Position numbers and translations under genes: made by a program. This document shows positions 15,015-23,806 of a stretch of 62,353 nt of DNA, in pieces (positions within the stretch are counted from its first letter, which is position 1; every line of letters starts with the position of its first letter). This DNA is from Coriobacteriia bacterium (lineage in GTDB: Bacteria > Actinomycetota > Coriobacteriia > Anaerosomatales > SLCP01). The DNA lies in assembly GCA_007121015.1 (NCBI GenBank), contig SKMN01000006.1:1-62353 (forward strand). Reading direction: 5' to 3'. The notes beneath the pieces are model-generated. The model saw only the letters and a program-made list of their open reading frames with translations. It was not told where the DNA came from and made no database searches.

Positions 15015-16199
15015 ATGGCGCACGTGCGCTCGCTTTTCTTCGATGGGCCCCTGACCGAGGTCGAGAACAAGTCGGTCGCCGCCTACAAGCTCGGGCGTCC
15101 CTCTGAGGTCATCTGGAACATCACCAACCGGTGCAACCTGCTATGCGAGCACTGTTATATGGCCGCAGACGGTCATGCACTCCCCGATCAACTCAGCGAT
15201 GAGGAGACCATCGACCTCGTCGACCAGATGGCTGCATCCGGCGTGCCGCTGCTCTTTCTCACCGGCGGCGAGCCGTTCATGCGCCCGAACTTCTGGGAGA
15301 TCCTTGCACGCGCACGCGAGCACGGCATCCGTGTGACCATCTCGACGAACTGCACCTTCATCGACCGCGATGTCGCCAAGCGCCTGAAGGAGCACGGCAT
15401 CGGCTACATCGGCACGTCGCTCTACGGTCCGGCGGACTTCCACGACGACATGGTGCGCGTCCCGGGGACGCGGGACCGCGTCGTCGAGGCGATAAAGATC
15501 CTGCGCGAGGAAGGTGTGGGTGTCGCCCTCAAGACCGCGGTCAACACCGACACGTGGCCCCATATCTACGACCTCATCCAGGAGGCGAAGGACCTCGATT
15601 GCGGCCTCATCTACCTCTGTGACCTCATCGTGTCGGGCCGCTCGGAAGGCGAAGAGGACGGTCGCATCACCGCCGACCAGTGGCGCGAACTCGCCGATTT
15701 CATCGCCGACGACATCATCGACCCCGAGAGCAAGCTCGAGTACGACATCGGCGCGATGCCCTCGTTCATCCCTTACGTCGCTGAGAAGCTCATCGCGCGC
15801 GGCTACGACCTCTCCCGCGGCCTCGAACGCCTCAAGATCATGAGCGCGTGCCCGGTCGGCAAAGGCCATATGAACATCAACTCCGAGGGCGGCGTCATGC
15901 CGTGCCAGTTCGCGCAGGACTGGACGGTCGGCAACATCAAGGAGATGTCGCTTGCCGAGGCCACCCGTGAGCTCTTCAAGCTCGCCGACACGCCCACGAC
16001 CGGCATCTGCGCCGAGGAGAACTGCGAATACGCGCAGATCTGCAGGGGCTGTCGCGTGAAGGCCTTCCACGAGTACGACGACCCCTTTGGCCAGGATACG
16101 ACGTGCATCCTCAAGTCTGCCGGCGACAAGGTGCTTCACACCTCCCGCCACGAGTCGCCGAGCGCCGCGCTCCCGTGCTCGGGACCGGTCTGCGGATAA
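15015..16199 (+). CDS. Radical SAM/SPASM protein, AhbC/NirJ-like
   Basis: This 394-residue enzyme has the radical SAM cluster motif CNLLCEHC (C40, C44, C47), the SAM-binding FLTGGEP and a C-terminal SPASM-type auxiliary cluster region with cysteines in SACPVGKG, GVMPCQF, CAEENCEYAQICRGC and the final TTC. The opening VIWNITNRCNLLCEHCY and the TISTNCTFID and GYIGTSLYG segments resemble heme d1/alternative heme synthesis enzymes (NirJ, AhbC, AhbD) and related peptide-modifying enzymes. No other heme genes lie nearby, so the substrate is open. The ATG at 15015 has GGAGG upstream. Confidence 0.85.
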   Translation: MAHVRSLFFDGPLTEVENKSVAAYKLGRPSEVIWNITNRCNLLCEHCYMAADGHALPDQLSDEETIDLVDQMAASGVPLLFLTGGEPFMRPNFWEILARAREHGIRVTISTNCTFIDRDVAKRLKEHGIGYIGTSLYGPADFHDDMVRVPGTRDRVVEAIKILREEGVGVALKTAVNTDTWPHIYDLIQEAKDLDCGLIYLCDLIVSGRSEGEEDGRITADQWRELADFIADDIIDPESKLEYDIGAMPSFIPYVAEKLIARGYDLSRGLERLKIMSACPVGKGHMNINSEGGVMPCQFAQDWTVGNIKEMSLAEATRELFKLADTPTTGICAEENCEYAQICRGCRVKAFHEYDDPFGQDTTCILKSAGDKVLHTSRHESPSAALPCSGPVCG

Positions 16200-16334
16200 C
16201 CGACGCCGCCCGCGCACGCCCGGTGGCCACCCCCCCTCGCAGGTGGTGGTAGAGTGTGCCATGGGTCAGCGGTGGCAGCGCCGTATCGCGAAGCGTCCAT
16301 CCGAGCTCGAACGACGGCAAGAAGGGGGCCCTCC

Positions 16335-16865
16335 GTGCGCACCGACATCGTATTCACGCTCACCGGGCCGGATCGCGTCGGCATCGTCGAAGAGGTGACC
16401 GGTGTGCTGCTCGATCTGGGCGGCAACGTCGGTGCCGGCCGGATGGCCAGACTCGGCGGTGAGTTCGCGATGTTGATGCTCGTGTCGCTCCCAAGCGAAC
16501 GGCTTGTCGACATCGACCGCGCACTCTCGCAGCTCACGGACAACGGCTACAAGTCGACGGTCAGTGACGCTCGGCCAGCCCCGGCGACACCGCCAGCAGA
16601 GAACACGCCGTTCCGCATCGAGGTCCGCGGGGCCGACCACGAAGGCATCATCCACGAGATCACGCGTCAGCTCGCGGCTCGCGGCATCAACATCGAGTCC
16701 GCCGAGACAGGCACTGTCGAGGCACCGGTGACCGGTGTGCCGCTCTTCTTCATGACGGCAACGGTACATGTCCCGCCAGGGCTCGATGAGACGGAATGGG
16801 CCGGCGCTCTCGAAGAGGCCGCCCGCCACGCAGGGGTCGACGTGCGGGTCGCTCGCGAGGACTAA
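16335..16865 (+). CDS. GcvR-like double ACT-domain protein
   Basis: This 176-residue protein has two ACT domains: TDIVFTLTGPDRVGIVEEVTG at the start and FRIEVRGADHEGIIHEITRQ from about residue 93, joined by a proline-rich linker. This is the layout of the glycine cleavage regulator GcvR and formyltetrahydrofolate-linked ACT proteins. It lacks a DNA-binding domain and would act through another protein. The GTG at 16335 follows AAGAAGGGGG; the frame upstream is low-complexity. Its stop overlaps the convergent lipoprotein gene by four bases. Confidence 0.85.
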   Translation: MRTDIVFTLTGPDRVGIVEEVTGVLLDLGGNVGAGRMARLGGEFAMLMLVSLPSERLVDIDRALSQLTDNGYKSTVSDARPAPATPPAENTPFRIEVRGADHEGIIHEITRQLAARGINIESAETGTVEAPVTGVPLFFMTATVHVPPGLDETEWAGALEEAARHAGVDVRVARED

Positions 16866-17299
16866 AGGTCCGTCTCCTCGAACACGAGCACATCCCGGCC
16901 GTCGCTGTCGATCAGGACGAGCGTGCCGTTCTCGACCCGATACTGCGTCGCTTCGGCCAGTAGAGCGAAATAGACATTCTCGGCCCGCATCGCATCCTCC
17001 GGGCCAGCGAGCAGCGTCTGTACGATCTGCGACTTGCTGAACTCGTTCCCGGGTCCGGTCGCGTAGGTGCCTCCGTAGCTGTTCACCGGGGCCTGACCGG
17101 TGATCTGGTCGTCGGAGAAAGCCACCGTCACCTCGAACTCGTCCGCTTCGATGGTCTCCTCTACCCAGTCGACGAGCGTCCAGTGCGTGCCGTCGAGGTC
17201 GGCGGGTCCGTCCCCGGGCGCACACCCGACCACCAGCGCCGACAGTGCTACGAGCATCGTGGCGAGCATCACCGTTCTCACCGATAAAGATGCGGACAT
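16862..17299 (-). CDS. META-domain lipoprotein
   Basis: This 145-residue lipoprotein has a signal peptide and lipobox ALVVGC, with the lipidated cysteine at about residue 26. The mature part starts ADLDGTHWTLVDWVEE, then FEVTVAFSDDQITGQAPVNSYGGTY, a pattern of the META/HslJ domain (a small beta-rich fold linked to heat-shock and motility functions in other bacteria). It would be anchored to the outer face of the membrane. The ATG at 17299 is used because the signal peptide starts there and GAGG lies upstream. Confidence 0.82.
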   Translation of the reverse strand: MSASLSVRTVMLATMLVALSALVVGCAPGDGPADLDGTHWTLVDWVEETIEADEFEVTVAFSDDQITGQAPVNSYGGTYATGPGNEFSKSQIVQTLLAGPEDAMRAENVYFALLAEATQYRVENGTLVLIDSDGRDVLVFEETDL

Positions 17300-17519
17300 C
17301 GAAGCCTCCTCGCGCCGGGGACCGTACGGCTCGTATGACGTCCGGACCGTCCCGTGAGTTCGTCTCTCAATGGAGATACCCCCGCTGACCGCTCGTCTAC
17401 ACGGCGGCGATGCGCGTGCCCACAAGCGGCACCGCGCGCTGCCGAACGGCGCTCCGAGCTCACACGCGGTATCATCGTCGCACCCGGCCGTTTCGAGCGC
17501 GTTCCTCGCGAGGAGACCA

Positions 17520-18515
17520 ATGAGCGACAGACATGATGCGCCCGGTGGCGACGATCGTCTCGGACTGGGCAACGACTCCCGCCTCGCCCGCTACGACCGC
17601 CTGCTCGATATGTGCGGCGACATCGAGCATCCCACTCCGATCGTGCGCCTCAACCGCATGCTCGATAACCCCGACGTCGCGCTCTACGTGAAGTGCGAGT
17701 GGGTGAACCCGTTCGGCTCCATCAAGGACCGTACCGCCAAGTGGCTGCTCAACGGGCTCGTCGAGCGCGGGGAGCTCGACGGCGACACCGCGGTCATCGA
17801 GGCCACCTCGGGCAACACCGGTATCGCGCTCGCCGCGATCGCGCAGCTGCTCGGCGTGCGCATGGTCGCCACCGCCCCCCACGTGCTCTCGCCCGAGAAG
17901 ACCGCGCTCCTCCGCGCGTTCGGCGCCGACCTGCGCCTCACCTCGGCAGACGACGAATCCGGCCTGCACCCGATGGATGTCGCGTTCAGGCTCGCCGAGG
18001 AGATCATGGCCGCGAACCCCGGCGAATACGTCATGCCCAACCAATACGACAACGCAGACAACGCCCGCGCGCACTACGAGTCGACCGGCCCGGAGATCTG
18101 GCGGCAGACCGAGGGTCGGGTCCGGTACTTCTTCGCCGGGCTCGGGACGTGCGGCACGGTAGTGGGCACCGGGCGCTACCTCAAAGAACGCGACCCGGAG
18201 ATCAAGATCATCGGGATCGAGCCGGTCCCCGGACACCACATCTCGGGCCTCAAGAACATGGAGGAGACCGCGGTCCCCGGCAACCTCGACCGCTCGGTCA
18301 TCGACGAGATCGTCATGGTCGACGACGAGATGACCGACGCCGCCGCGCGCAGGCTCTACCGCGAAGAGGCGCTCATGGTGGGAGCGTCGGCCGCGGCGAT
18401 CACCGCCGGTGCGATCGAGTACCTGAGCCGCCCGGGCTGCGCGGGAATCGCCGTCTCGATCGCACCGGACAGTGGCCAGAAGGCGGCGAGCTACCTCACC
18501 GGGATCCTCGGGTAG
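17520..18515 (+). CDS. Cysteine synthase/cystathionine beta-synthase-type PLP enzyme
   Basis: This 331-residue fold-type II PLP enzyme has the lysine that binds the cofactor in NPFGSIKDR, the substrate loop EATSGNTGIALA, the phosphate-binding glycine-rich loop GLGTCGTVVGTGRYL and a late serine motif in VSIAPDSGQK. It would make cysteine from O-acetylserine (or O-phosphoserine) and sulfide; the exact substrate cannot be told. The ATG at 17520 follows GAGGAGACCA. The gene stands alone between two leftward genes. Confidence 0.92.
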   Translation: MSDRHDAPGGDDRLGLGNDSRLARYDRLLDMCGDIEHPTPIVRLNRMLDNPDVALYVKCEWVNPFGSIKDRTAKWLLNGLVERGELDGDTAVIEATSGNTGIALAAIAQLLGVRMVATAPHVLSPEKTALLRAFGADLRLTSADDESGLHPMDVAFRLAEEIMAANPGEYVMPNQYDNADNARAHYESTGPEIWRQTEGRVRYFFAGLGTCGTVVGTGRYLKERDPEIKIIGIEPVPGHHISGLKNMEETAVPGNLDRSVIDEIVMVDDEMTDAAARRLYREEALMVGASAAAITAGAIEYLSRPGCAGIAVSIAPDSGQKAASYLTGILG

Positions 18516-18579
18516 CCGCGACCGGCACGTCCTGTCCGACGACCGGGCGGTCGATCCCGGCGACCCGACCCGGAACTGC

Positions 18580-19929
18580 TCATCCCTCGAACGTCAGTCC
18601 CTCGAGCCGCTCGAACACCGCGTCGACCCGGCCGAGGAATGTCCGCGGGTCGAAGAGCTCGTCGAGCTGCGCGGCCGTGAGCGTGCACTCGGCATCGCTC
18701 GCCAGCGCCTCGCGATACGTGGGCCCGCTGCGAGCCTGCTGGATGTCGTCCCACACGCGCATCGCACTGCGTTGCACTATCGCGTAGGCGTCCTCGCGCG
18801 TGATCCCCGTGTCGACGAGCGCGAGTAGCACCCGGCTCGAGTAGATGAGCCCGCGCGTCGCCTCGAGGTTGGCGCGCATCCGCTCCGGGTAGAGCACGAG
18901 GCCGTCGAGGATCCACTCGAGCTTGCCGAGCAAGTAGTCGAGGGCGATCGTCGAGTCCGCGAGCACGACGCGTTCCGCGCTCGAATGCGAGATGTCGCGC
19001 TCGTGCCAGAGCGCCACGTTGTCGAAGCCCACCTGCGCGTTGGCCTTCACCACACGCGCGAGCCCGCAGACACGCTCGGCGGTGATGGGGTTGCGTTTGT
19101 GTGGCATCGCCGAGGACCCCTTCTGGCCAACCGCGAACGGCTCCTCGGCCTCGAGGGTGTCTGACTTCTGGAGCGCCCGGACCTCGGTCGCGATCTCCTC
19201 GGCGGTTGCCGCGATCGTCGCGAGCACCGCGAGGAACTGTGCGTGGCGGTCGCGCGGGATGACCTGGGTGGAGAGCGGCTCGGGGGCAAGACCGAGCTTC
19301 GCGCACACGTGCTCCTCGACGTACGGGTCGATGTTGCTGTAGCTGCCCACGGCGCCGCTGATCGCGCCCACCGCGACGACCTCGCGGGTGCGCAGCAGGC
19401 GCTCCTCGGCCCGCTTGGCCGCCCACGCCCAGCGCGCGAACTTCATCCCCATCGTCATCGGCTCAGCGTGGATGCCGTGCGTGCGGCCCACGCAGAGCGT
19501 GTCGCGCTCCTCGGCGGCACGGCGCGTGCAGATCGCCCCGATGCGGCGGACGTCGGCGAGGAGGATGTCCGTCGCCTGCGTCATCTGGTAACAGAGCGCG
19601 GTGTCGCCGAGGTCGCTCGAGGTCATTCCGTAGTGCACCCAGCGGCTCGGCTTGGGGTCGTCCGGACCGAGACCAGCGTCGATGTACTCGGCCATGTTCG
19701 TGAGGAACGCGATGACATCGTGGTTGGTGGTGCGCTCGATCTCATCGATGCGCTCGACCTCGAACGCGGCCGTGGCGCGGATGTGGGCGGCTTCCTCGGC
19801 CGAGATACCCGCCTCGCCGAGCTCGGCCTGCGCCTCGCACGCGAGGACCTCGACCTCGCGCCAGATGTCGAACTTGTTCTCGAGCTCCCAGATGCGGGCC
19901 ATCTCGGGACGAGAGTAGCGAGGGATCAT
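18580..19929 (-). CDS. purB: Adenylosuccinate lyase PurB
   Basis: This 449-residue fumarase/aspartase-superfamily enzyme acts twice in purine synthesis, splitting fumarate from SAICAR and from adenylosuccinate. Signatures are the N-terminal IPRYSRPEMARIWE, VHYGMTSSDLGDTA, the catalytic-histidine region VGRTHGIHAEPMT, and the flexible signature loop GSSAMPHKRNPI. Length is normal. It is separated from the other pur genes of the window by 16 kb. Confidence 0.97.
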   Translation of the reverse strand: MIPRYSRPEMARIWELENKFDIWREVEVLACEAQAELGEAGISAEEAAHIRATAAFEVERIDEIERTTNHDVIAFLTNMAEYIDAGLGPDDPKPSRWVHYGMTSSDLGDTALCYQMTQATDILLADVRRIGAICTRRAAEERDTLCVGRTHGIHAEPMTMGMKFARWAWAAKRAEERLLRTREVVAVGAISGAVGSYSNIDPYVEEHVCAKLGLAPEPLSTQVIPRDRHAQFLAVLATIAATAEEIATEVRALQKSDTLEAEEPFAVGQKGSSAMPHKRNPITAERVCGLARVVKANAQVGFDNVALWHERDISHSSAERVVLADSTIALDYLLGKLEWILDGLVLYPERMRANLEATRGLIYSSRVLLALVDTGITREDAYAIVQRSAMRVWDDIQQARSGPTYREALASDAECTLTAAQLDELFDPRTFLGRVDAVFERLEGLTFEG

Positions 19930-19995
19930 GGGTGGCGGCTCCTCTGGCGTCGGTGAGCAGGTGCGCTCACATTATCGCCGAGGAGCGCCCGAGGG

Positions 19996-20709
19996 TCACC
20001 CCAGGAAGGTGATCCGCCGGTCCTCGCGCCGGTGGAGGCTCGTTTCAGCGTCCCACAACGGCACCGCGCGCTTCGGCGTCTCACGCGCCTCATCCTCGGT
20101 CCCAAAGGCTGCGACCACCTCGCGGAAGATCGTCGTCGCATACTCCTGGCGCCAATCCTCGAGCGAGAGGTAGAAGAGCGGCGAGAACACGAGGCCCATC
20201 GTTTCCGTCAGATCGACGACGCCCTCCAGGAGCGTTGTCCGCTCCATCAGAAGATCGACGATGTCGGGGTTGAGGAAGTCCTCCTCGGCATTGCGCGGCA
20301 TCCACATGAGCGTCCGCACCGCGGTGCGCACGACGATGTCGTAGCAGAAGTTCCCTTCGCCGAGGAGTACGACCGTGAAGCTGCCGTCCGGATCGTCGAA
20401 CGAGCGTTCCCAGCTGTTGTCCTCGCGCGTCAGGTCCCAGACCCGTGCGAGCGTCTCGAAGTCGACGGGCATCGGCAGCGGACAGCGGGGAAGCTCCTTG
20501 ATCGCTTCGCGGATATTCGCGGCAGTGACGAGCGCGCGCTCGGGTACCTCCCGGCCGAGGAGTTCGAGCGCGAGACTCGCCTCCGCCCACGAGGTGGAGT
20601 TGAGCACGATCCTCGTGAGGTCGGGGTCGGTATCGAAGTGCTGTCGGAACTCCGCGATGAGGCGGGACGTCGCACGCATGGGCGGCTCGATCGTGTCTCG
20701 TGGGGGCAC
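19996..20709 (-). CDS. Hypothetical cytoplasmic protein
   Basis: This protein of about 237 residues belongs to no family I recognise. It is mixed alpha/beta in look, without signal peptide or membrane segment. An N-terminal helix-rich part (LIAEFRQHFDTDPDLTRIVLN, then LALELLGREVPERALVTAANIREAIKEL) precedes a beta-rich middle (GSFTVVLLGEGNFCYDIVVRTAVRTLMW) and an acidic/aromatic part with FSPLFYLSLEDWRQEYA. The start is unclear: a GTG at 20709 and an ATG at 20679 are both possible, neither with a strong ribosome-binding site. It lies upstream of purB in the same direction. Confidence 0.6.
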   Translation of the reverse strand: MPPRDTIEPPMRATSRLIAEFRQHFDTDPDLTRIVLNSTSWAEASLALELLGREVPERALVTAANIREAIKELPRCPLPMPVDFETLARVWDLTREDNSWERSFDDPDGSFTVVLLGEGNFCYDIVVRTAVRTLMWMPRNAEEDFLNPDIVDLLMERTTLLEGVVDLTETMGLVFSPLFYLSLEDWRQEYATTIFREVVAAFGTEDEARETPKRAVPLWDAETSLHRREDRRITFLG

Positions 20710-20800
20710 GGCGGGTCGTGTACCTGAATATCGTCACGATCCGGACGCGGGATAAGTCGGCCCGACGAACGGCGACTGTCCGCGCACGCCGAGAACGAGC

Positions 20801-20831
20801 GGAGGGGCCGCGCTGTCCGCACGGCCCCTCC
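20801..20831 (-). terminator. Likely terminator after the surface protein gene
   Basis: A perfect 10-bp inverted repeat (GGAGGGGCCG at 20801-20810 and CGGCCCCTCC at 20822-20831) with an 11-base loop lies 34 bases after the stop of the surface protein gene. No long T-run follows, as is common in high-GC actinobacteria. Confidence 0.65.
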
Positions 20832-20864
20832 AGGCTCGAACGCTGTGTCAGGTCACACGTGACT

Positions 20865-23687
20865 CTAGTGTCCGAGCGCCGCTTCGATCGCGCTCATGAC
20901 CGCGGCCGATACAGCCATCGGGCCGCCGAAGACCTCGACCTTGAAGATGGCCGCCTTGTTGTCTTCGAGCGCAGCCTCGACCATGGGATGCAGCGACGTA
21001 GGCCGGGTCAGCATGAGTACGCCGCCCCACGATCCGACAGCAGCCCCACCTGCGAGCGCATCCGGGAAGTCCTGGCCGGTTGCGATACCGACGAGGACGT
21101 ACGTCGCCCAACCTTCCTCGACGGCGAAGTCGCTGAAGAGGACGGATGTCTCGTGGCGATCCGCGCCGCCGATGCGCTGCACCGATTCGGTCGTGGCGCC
21201 GACGAGCGCCTCCACCTCGGCCGACACGGCATCGGTGCCGCCCATGATGTAGACGGACGTGTCCGCGTCGACGTACTCGAGGATACCCACGCCAGCGTCA
21301 GGCATCTCCGCGGGGCGAGCGAGCAGGATCGGTGCGTGGATGCCGTATGCGACGGGCGAGACCGTCAACGCGTCGGGGAAGCGATCACCCCGCACGAGGA
21401 ACACGACCTCGGCGTCCCCGGTCGAAGCCTCGATCTCATCGGCGATGAGCTCGGCTGTCGCATAGCGGTCGATGCCGCCGATCCGGTCGGTGGTCAATCC
21501 GAGACCCTCGATCTGGCTCACGACCGCCGGGTTCACGGCGACCGGGCCGCCCGCGACGATCGCGTGCTCCGCGCCGAGCCGCTGGATCTCCTCGGCCACC
21601 AGCTGCGGAAGCACGCTCGGTGACGTGAGGAGCACGGGAGCTCCGTAGAGGCCCGCAAGGCCCGAGGAAGCCAGGCCGTCGGCGAAGTCATCACCGCGTG
21701 CGATGATGACGACCTCGGAGGACTCGAAGTTCTCGCGCGATATCCGCACCGCTGTATCGTAGCGGTCGGAGCCGCCCGTGCGGATCGCGCCTTCCGGCAC
21801 GTACTCGTACGCACCCATGTCGGTCACGGCCACACCATCGAAGTCACCATCGTACGGACGAGCCTGGCCGAGCAGGTCGTCATCGGGCGCTCCGTCGTTG
21901 GTGCCGGCGTCGATGCACGGCGAGGCCGGCAGGAGGCGGTAGTCTGCCCCGGCCGGATCGAAGTAGAGCGGGTCTTCCGAGATGTTGCCGTCACCGGTCT
22001 CGTACGCGTCGATGCCGTGCTCGGTGTTCGTGTAGGCCACGAAACCCCCGGCGACGTCGATGAGGAGTCCATTGGCGATGTCGAGTGTGCCGACATCGTT
22101 GTAGTAGTCATCTTCCGCCGTATTGCCCCAGAAGAGGCCGTTCACGACGGAGCTCGATGCGTCGAGACTCGCGGTCGCGGCCCCGTACCGACCGGCGTCG
22201 GACACGTCAGCGGCTTCGAACGGGATCGCCTGATGCATGTCGTTGTGTGCGAACGTCGAGTTCCAGATCTCCGTGCCCTGGACGCTTACGACACTGAACA
22301 TCGACTCGTTGTCGTGGAACAGGCAGTTGACCACCGTCGCCGGATCATGCTCGATCGGATCGCCGTTCTCGGTGAGCCGGATCTCGTGTGCGAAGTTGTC
22401 GATGCGGAGCACCTCGTAGGCCATGTAGTTGTGACCGAAGACGCTCTTGTCCACGAAGATACCCGGCTCCCACATGGGACCGTCTATCTCGAGAGCTTCG
22501 ATAGCGAGTCCATCGAGCTCGGCGCCGACGAGTCCGTCGCCCCATGTCCGAGCGATGGCTGAACCGGTGATCGCGTAGTTCTCCTCGAACGAGCACTCAG
22601 ACACCTCGAGGTCCGAGTACAGGTCGCTCCATATGGCCCCGCCGACAGGAGCGCCGTTGCCGTGGAATGCGACTCCGTGCACGTAGGCCATGCTCTCGGT
22701 GAACGCGAAACCGGCGCCGTGGAAGTCCTCGAGCGCGGGCTGCGCGTCATGATCTCCCTCGCGCTCCGCCCACGAACCCGCTGCCTCGCCGACGCCCGAC
22801 ACATCGAGGCCCTCGAGAGACGCAACGATGTCGATGTCCGCTTCTCCGGTGACGTATCCGTCGACGACGTGGCCGCCATGCACGTCGACCATGCTGTTCA
22901 CGAAGAACGCGCCGGCTCCGGTCATGACGGCGACGTTGTCTTCGAAGTCGCACTCGTGGAGCTCGAGCTCAGCTCCGTACCCGAGCAAGCCCCCGCCGAA
23001 GTACGCATTGAAGTCGGGGAGCTCGGAAACCCCCAGGCTCTCGATCTCGTTGCCACCCTCGTACTCGCCGAGCCCTCCCACGAACACGCAGTGCTCCAGA
23101 GTGACCGAGGAGCCGAGAGCGGCAAGGCCTCCGCCACCTAAGGCGATATTGTGCTTGAAGACGACGTCCCTGAAGACCACGTCATCCGAGTCCATGACCA
23201 AAGCGCCACCGCCTGCTTCGTACAGGCCCCGTGTGACCGTGAAGCCCTCGACGGTGACTCCGTCACGCTCATCGACAGAGATCAGGGACCTCCCGTCCTT
23301 GTACTCCCCGTCGATGATCGTCTCCGCGGAGCCGCCAGACGAGACAAGTGTCACCCCTGCTGGAACGGCGAGCGGGAATTCCTCACCCGACGCCTCGAGA
23401 GAGCCTACCTCGCCGTTCGGCTCCTCTTCCTCCGCCGGCGAGTAGACGCCCGGAGCCACCATCACGGTGTCGCCTTCCTCGGCAGCTGCCAGGCCGGCCG
23501 TGATGCTCTTGAACGGCTCGTCAGCGGTGCCCGGGTTGTCGTCGTCGCCGGTGGCGACGTCCACGTACCAGGTGGTCACTATAGCCTGGACCGGCACTAC
23601 CGGCGCAAGCGACAGGACCATGAAAACGGCCACCAGAAGTGCGATGGCCCGCGCAGGTACCGATGTGCGTTGCACTGCTATGCCCAT
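20865..23687 (-). CDS. Secreted beta-helix surface protein with three cell-wall-binding repeats
   Basis: This protein of about 940 residues has a signal peptide ending near VPVQA. A DUF1565-like start follows (TWYVDVATGDDDNPGTADEPFKSI split over a strand-turn pattern), then a long right-handed parallel beta-helix rich in aspartate, glycine and asparagine. Three C-terminal cell-wall-binding repeat 2 modules open with RTGGSDRYDTAV, RIGGIDRYATAE and RIGGADRHETSV and contain GGPVAV, GGTDAV and GGPMAV. The repeats would bind wall polymer non-covalently. The ATG at 23687 follows AGGGGAG. A GGGTAT box with GGTCC about 14 bases upstream of it lies at 23762-23787 and may be the promoter. The ligand or enzymatic role of the helix is unknown. 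Confidence 0.9.
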   Translation of the reverse strand: MGIAVQRTSVPARAIALLVAVFMVLSLAPVVPVQAIVTTWYVDVATGDDDNPGTADEPFKSITAGLAAAEEGDTVMVAPGVYSPAEEEEPNGEVGSLEASGEEFPLAVPAGVTLVSSGGSAETIIDGEYKDGRSLISVDERDGVTVEGFTVTRGLYEAGGGALVMDSDDVVFRDVVFKHNIALGGGGLAALGSSVTLEHCVFVGGLGEYEGGNEIESLGVSELPDFNAYFGGGLLGYGAELELHECDFEDNVAVMTGAGAFFVNSMVDVHGGHVVDGYVTGEADIDIVASLEGLDVSGVGEAAGSWAEREGDHDAQPALEDFHGAGFAFTESMAYVHGVAFHGNGAPVGGAIWSDLYSDLEVSECSFEENYAITGSAIARTWGDGLVGAELDGLAIEALEIDGPMWEPGIFVDKSVFGHNYMAYEVLRIDNFAHEIRLTENGDPIEHDPATVVNCLFHDNESMFSVVSVQGTEIWNSTFAHNDMHQAIPFEAADVSDAGRYGAATASLDASSSVVNGLFWGNTAEDDYYNDVGTLDIANGLLIDVAGGFVAYTNTEHGIDAYETGDGNISEDPLYFDPAGADYRLLPASPCIDAGTNDGAPDDDLLGQARPYDGDFDGVAVTDMGAYEYVPEGAIRTGGSDRYDTAVRISRENFESSEVVIIARGDDFADGLASSGLAGLYGAPVLLTSPSVLPQLVAEEIQRLGAEHAIVAGGPVAVNPAVVSQIEGLGLTTDRIGGIDRYATAELIADEIEASTGDAEVVFLVRGDRFPDALTVSPVAYGIHAPILLARPAEMPDAGVGILEYVDADTSVYIMGGTDAVSAEVEALVGATTESVQRIGGADRHETSVLFSDFAVEEGWATYVLVGIATGQDFPDALAGGAAVGSWGGVLMLTRPTSLHPMVEAALEDNKAAIFKVEVFGGPMAVSAAVMSAIEAALGH

Positions 23688-23806
23688 ACTCGAAACTCCC
23701 CTCGTGAATCGACTTGGCAGCACGAGCGGCAGCCCGGCTCCCCTGTCCCTGTGTGGTCTCTATACCCATCCAGATGAGAGCGGACCTGCCAGCCGAGGAA
23801 CGCCCA

